From: Chara braunii
Taxonomy: Eukaryota > Streptophyta > Charophyceae > Charales > Characeae
DNA length: 30,421 nucleotides
NCBI GenBank assembly: GCA_003427395.1
Contig: BFEA01000361.1
Span: 27,545-57,965 of the forward strand
Direction: 5' to 3'
In this document: piece by piece, positions 29,776 through 30,421 of the stretch
Position numbering within the stretch: the stretch's first letter is position 1
Layout of the letters: the number at the start of each line of letters is the position of its first letter
The notes under the pieces: generated by a model
Database searches by the model: none
What the model saw: only the letters and a program-made list of their open reading frames with translations
Told to the model about the DNA's origin: nothing
Position numbers and translations under genes: made by a program

Positions 29776-30421
29776 GAGGTGACGACAAAAATTTCCAACG
29801 CGGTTATGAATTTCAAAGTTGAATATAAGAGCTAGATTGTTGTGCCTATTGGGCCTGGGTATTTCGGACAATTGGCGCCCTGGTAGGAAGGGGAAATCAG
29901 GTAAATCAGTGTGCAGGACCAGATCTGAACCACGAGGTGCAGATTACAAATTTGAACACGAGCGTGACAGGGACATATCACAGAGAATTCGGGCCAAAAG
30001 ACATTTCGCACTATCCATATTTTTTAGCGGCATTTTGACATTTACCTCATTTTTTTTAGGTGCATAACAAATTTTCCAAAAAAACACAAAACTGCAAAAA
30101 ACAGGAACCCTAATACTCTGGTCTTTCCCTTTCACATTGACCAGCCACGACCTCTTTTTTTTTCTTTTTTTTTTTCCATTTTTGGCCTTGAGATATCATC
30201 ATTGAGCTGACCGGGCCCGAACAATTCGAAAATATTTGGTTTTATTGCCGGACCCGGTGCCAAGTCCCAGTAGCAAACCGAAAAGTTTTGGTTGGTCCTA
30301 TGCCACACGATGTGACGTTCCATCCAGCTGTGGAGTGCAAATGATCCGAGGGCTAGGAAAAATAGTTCAAAGGCTAGTGGCATAAAAATTTAAACCACCA
30401 ATACCTCGCTCAACTATCAAG
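29776..30421. other. Non-coding stretch to window end
   Basis: No recognised gene. Poly(T) runs near 30153 and 30165. A GGCGCC-containing segment at 29872-29880 was considered as a retrotransposon primer site and not accepted. Confidence 0.35.

Noticed and set aside
29867-29890. LTR end and primer-binding site (GGACA then TTGGCGCCC)
   Set aside because: Only seven bases fit the TGGCGCC start of the plant tRNA-Asp primer site and the following bases do not; no LTR pair or polypurine tract was found.

Overview
The window is eukaryotic nuclear DNA from the green plant lineage. The evidence is an intact nuclear gene for a plastid-targeted ribosomal protein S13, a short in-frame plastid ndhF fragment, U6 snRNA-derived sequences, remains of an L1-type LINE, and small hAT-like elements with 8-bp target-site duplications. 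The species cannot be fixed from sequence alone. A non-flowering streptophyte (for example a charophyte alga) is a guess from the repeat-rich, gene-poor character, not a demonstrated fact.

Layout. 1-1.4 kb: GT, GATC and CT/CA simple repeats. 1.4-6.1 kb: AT-rich, non-coding, with tRNA-like sequences near 4.1-4.6 kb and a roughly 70-bp duplication near 5 kb. 6.1-6.3 kb: the left end of a repeat element that runs into a perfect Nextera mate-pair junction adapter (6296-6333), so the two sides may not be contiguous in the genome. 6.4-9.5 kb: a series of tandem arrays, a U6-derived sequence with an internal deletion (7227-7311), and a 1.1-kb array built on a 13-bp unit. 10.1-13.7 kb: a cluster of hAT-like non-autonomous elements, three of them with both ends and 8-bp duplications. 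13.8-19.6 kb: mostly non-coding, with a weak copia-like trace, an inverted minisatellite, the ndhF fragment, a foldback element and microsatellites. 19.6-22.1 kb: a CTT/CTG array with a conserved spacer, CA repeats, and an AGCC-type minisatellite.

22.2-22.8 kb (minus strand): the one clearly intact protein gene, plastid rps13, with a GC-rich upstream region. 23.9-24.2 kb: a U6-containing poly(A) retro-insertion with a target-site duplication. 24.2-28.1 kb (minus), perhaps to 28.7 kb: a decayed LINE with recognisable endonuclease and reverse transcriptase. Near 29.5-29.8 kb (plus) there is a possible gene start: TATA box, good ATG context and a consensus splice donor.

The genes do not form a pathway. 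The window is a record of repeat activity around one housekeeping gene. The most notable items are the U6 chimera, the hAT-like families that share interiors but differ in termini, and the adapter that marks a likely misjoin.
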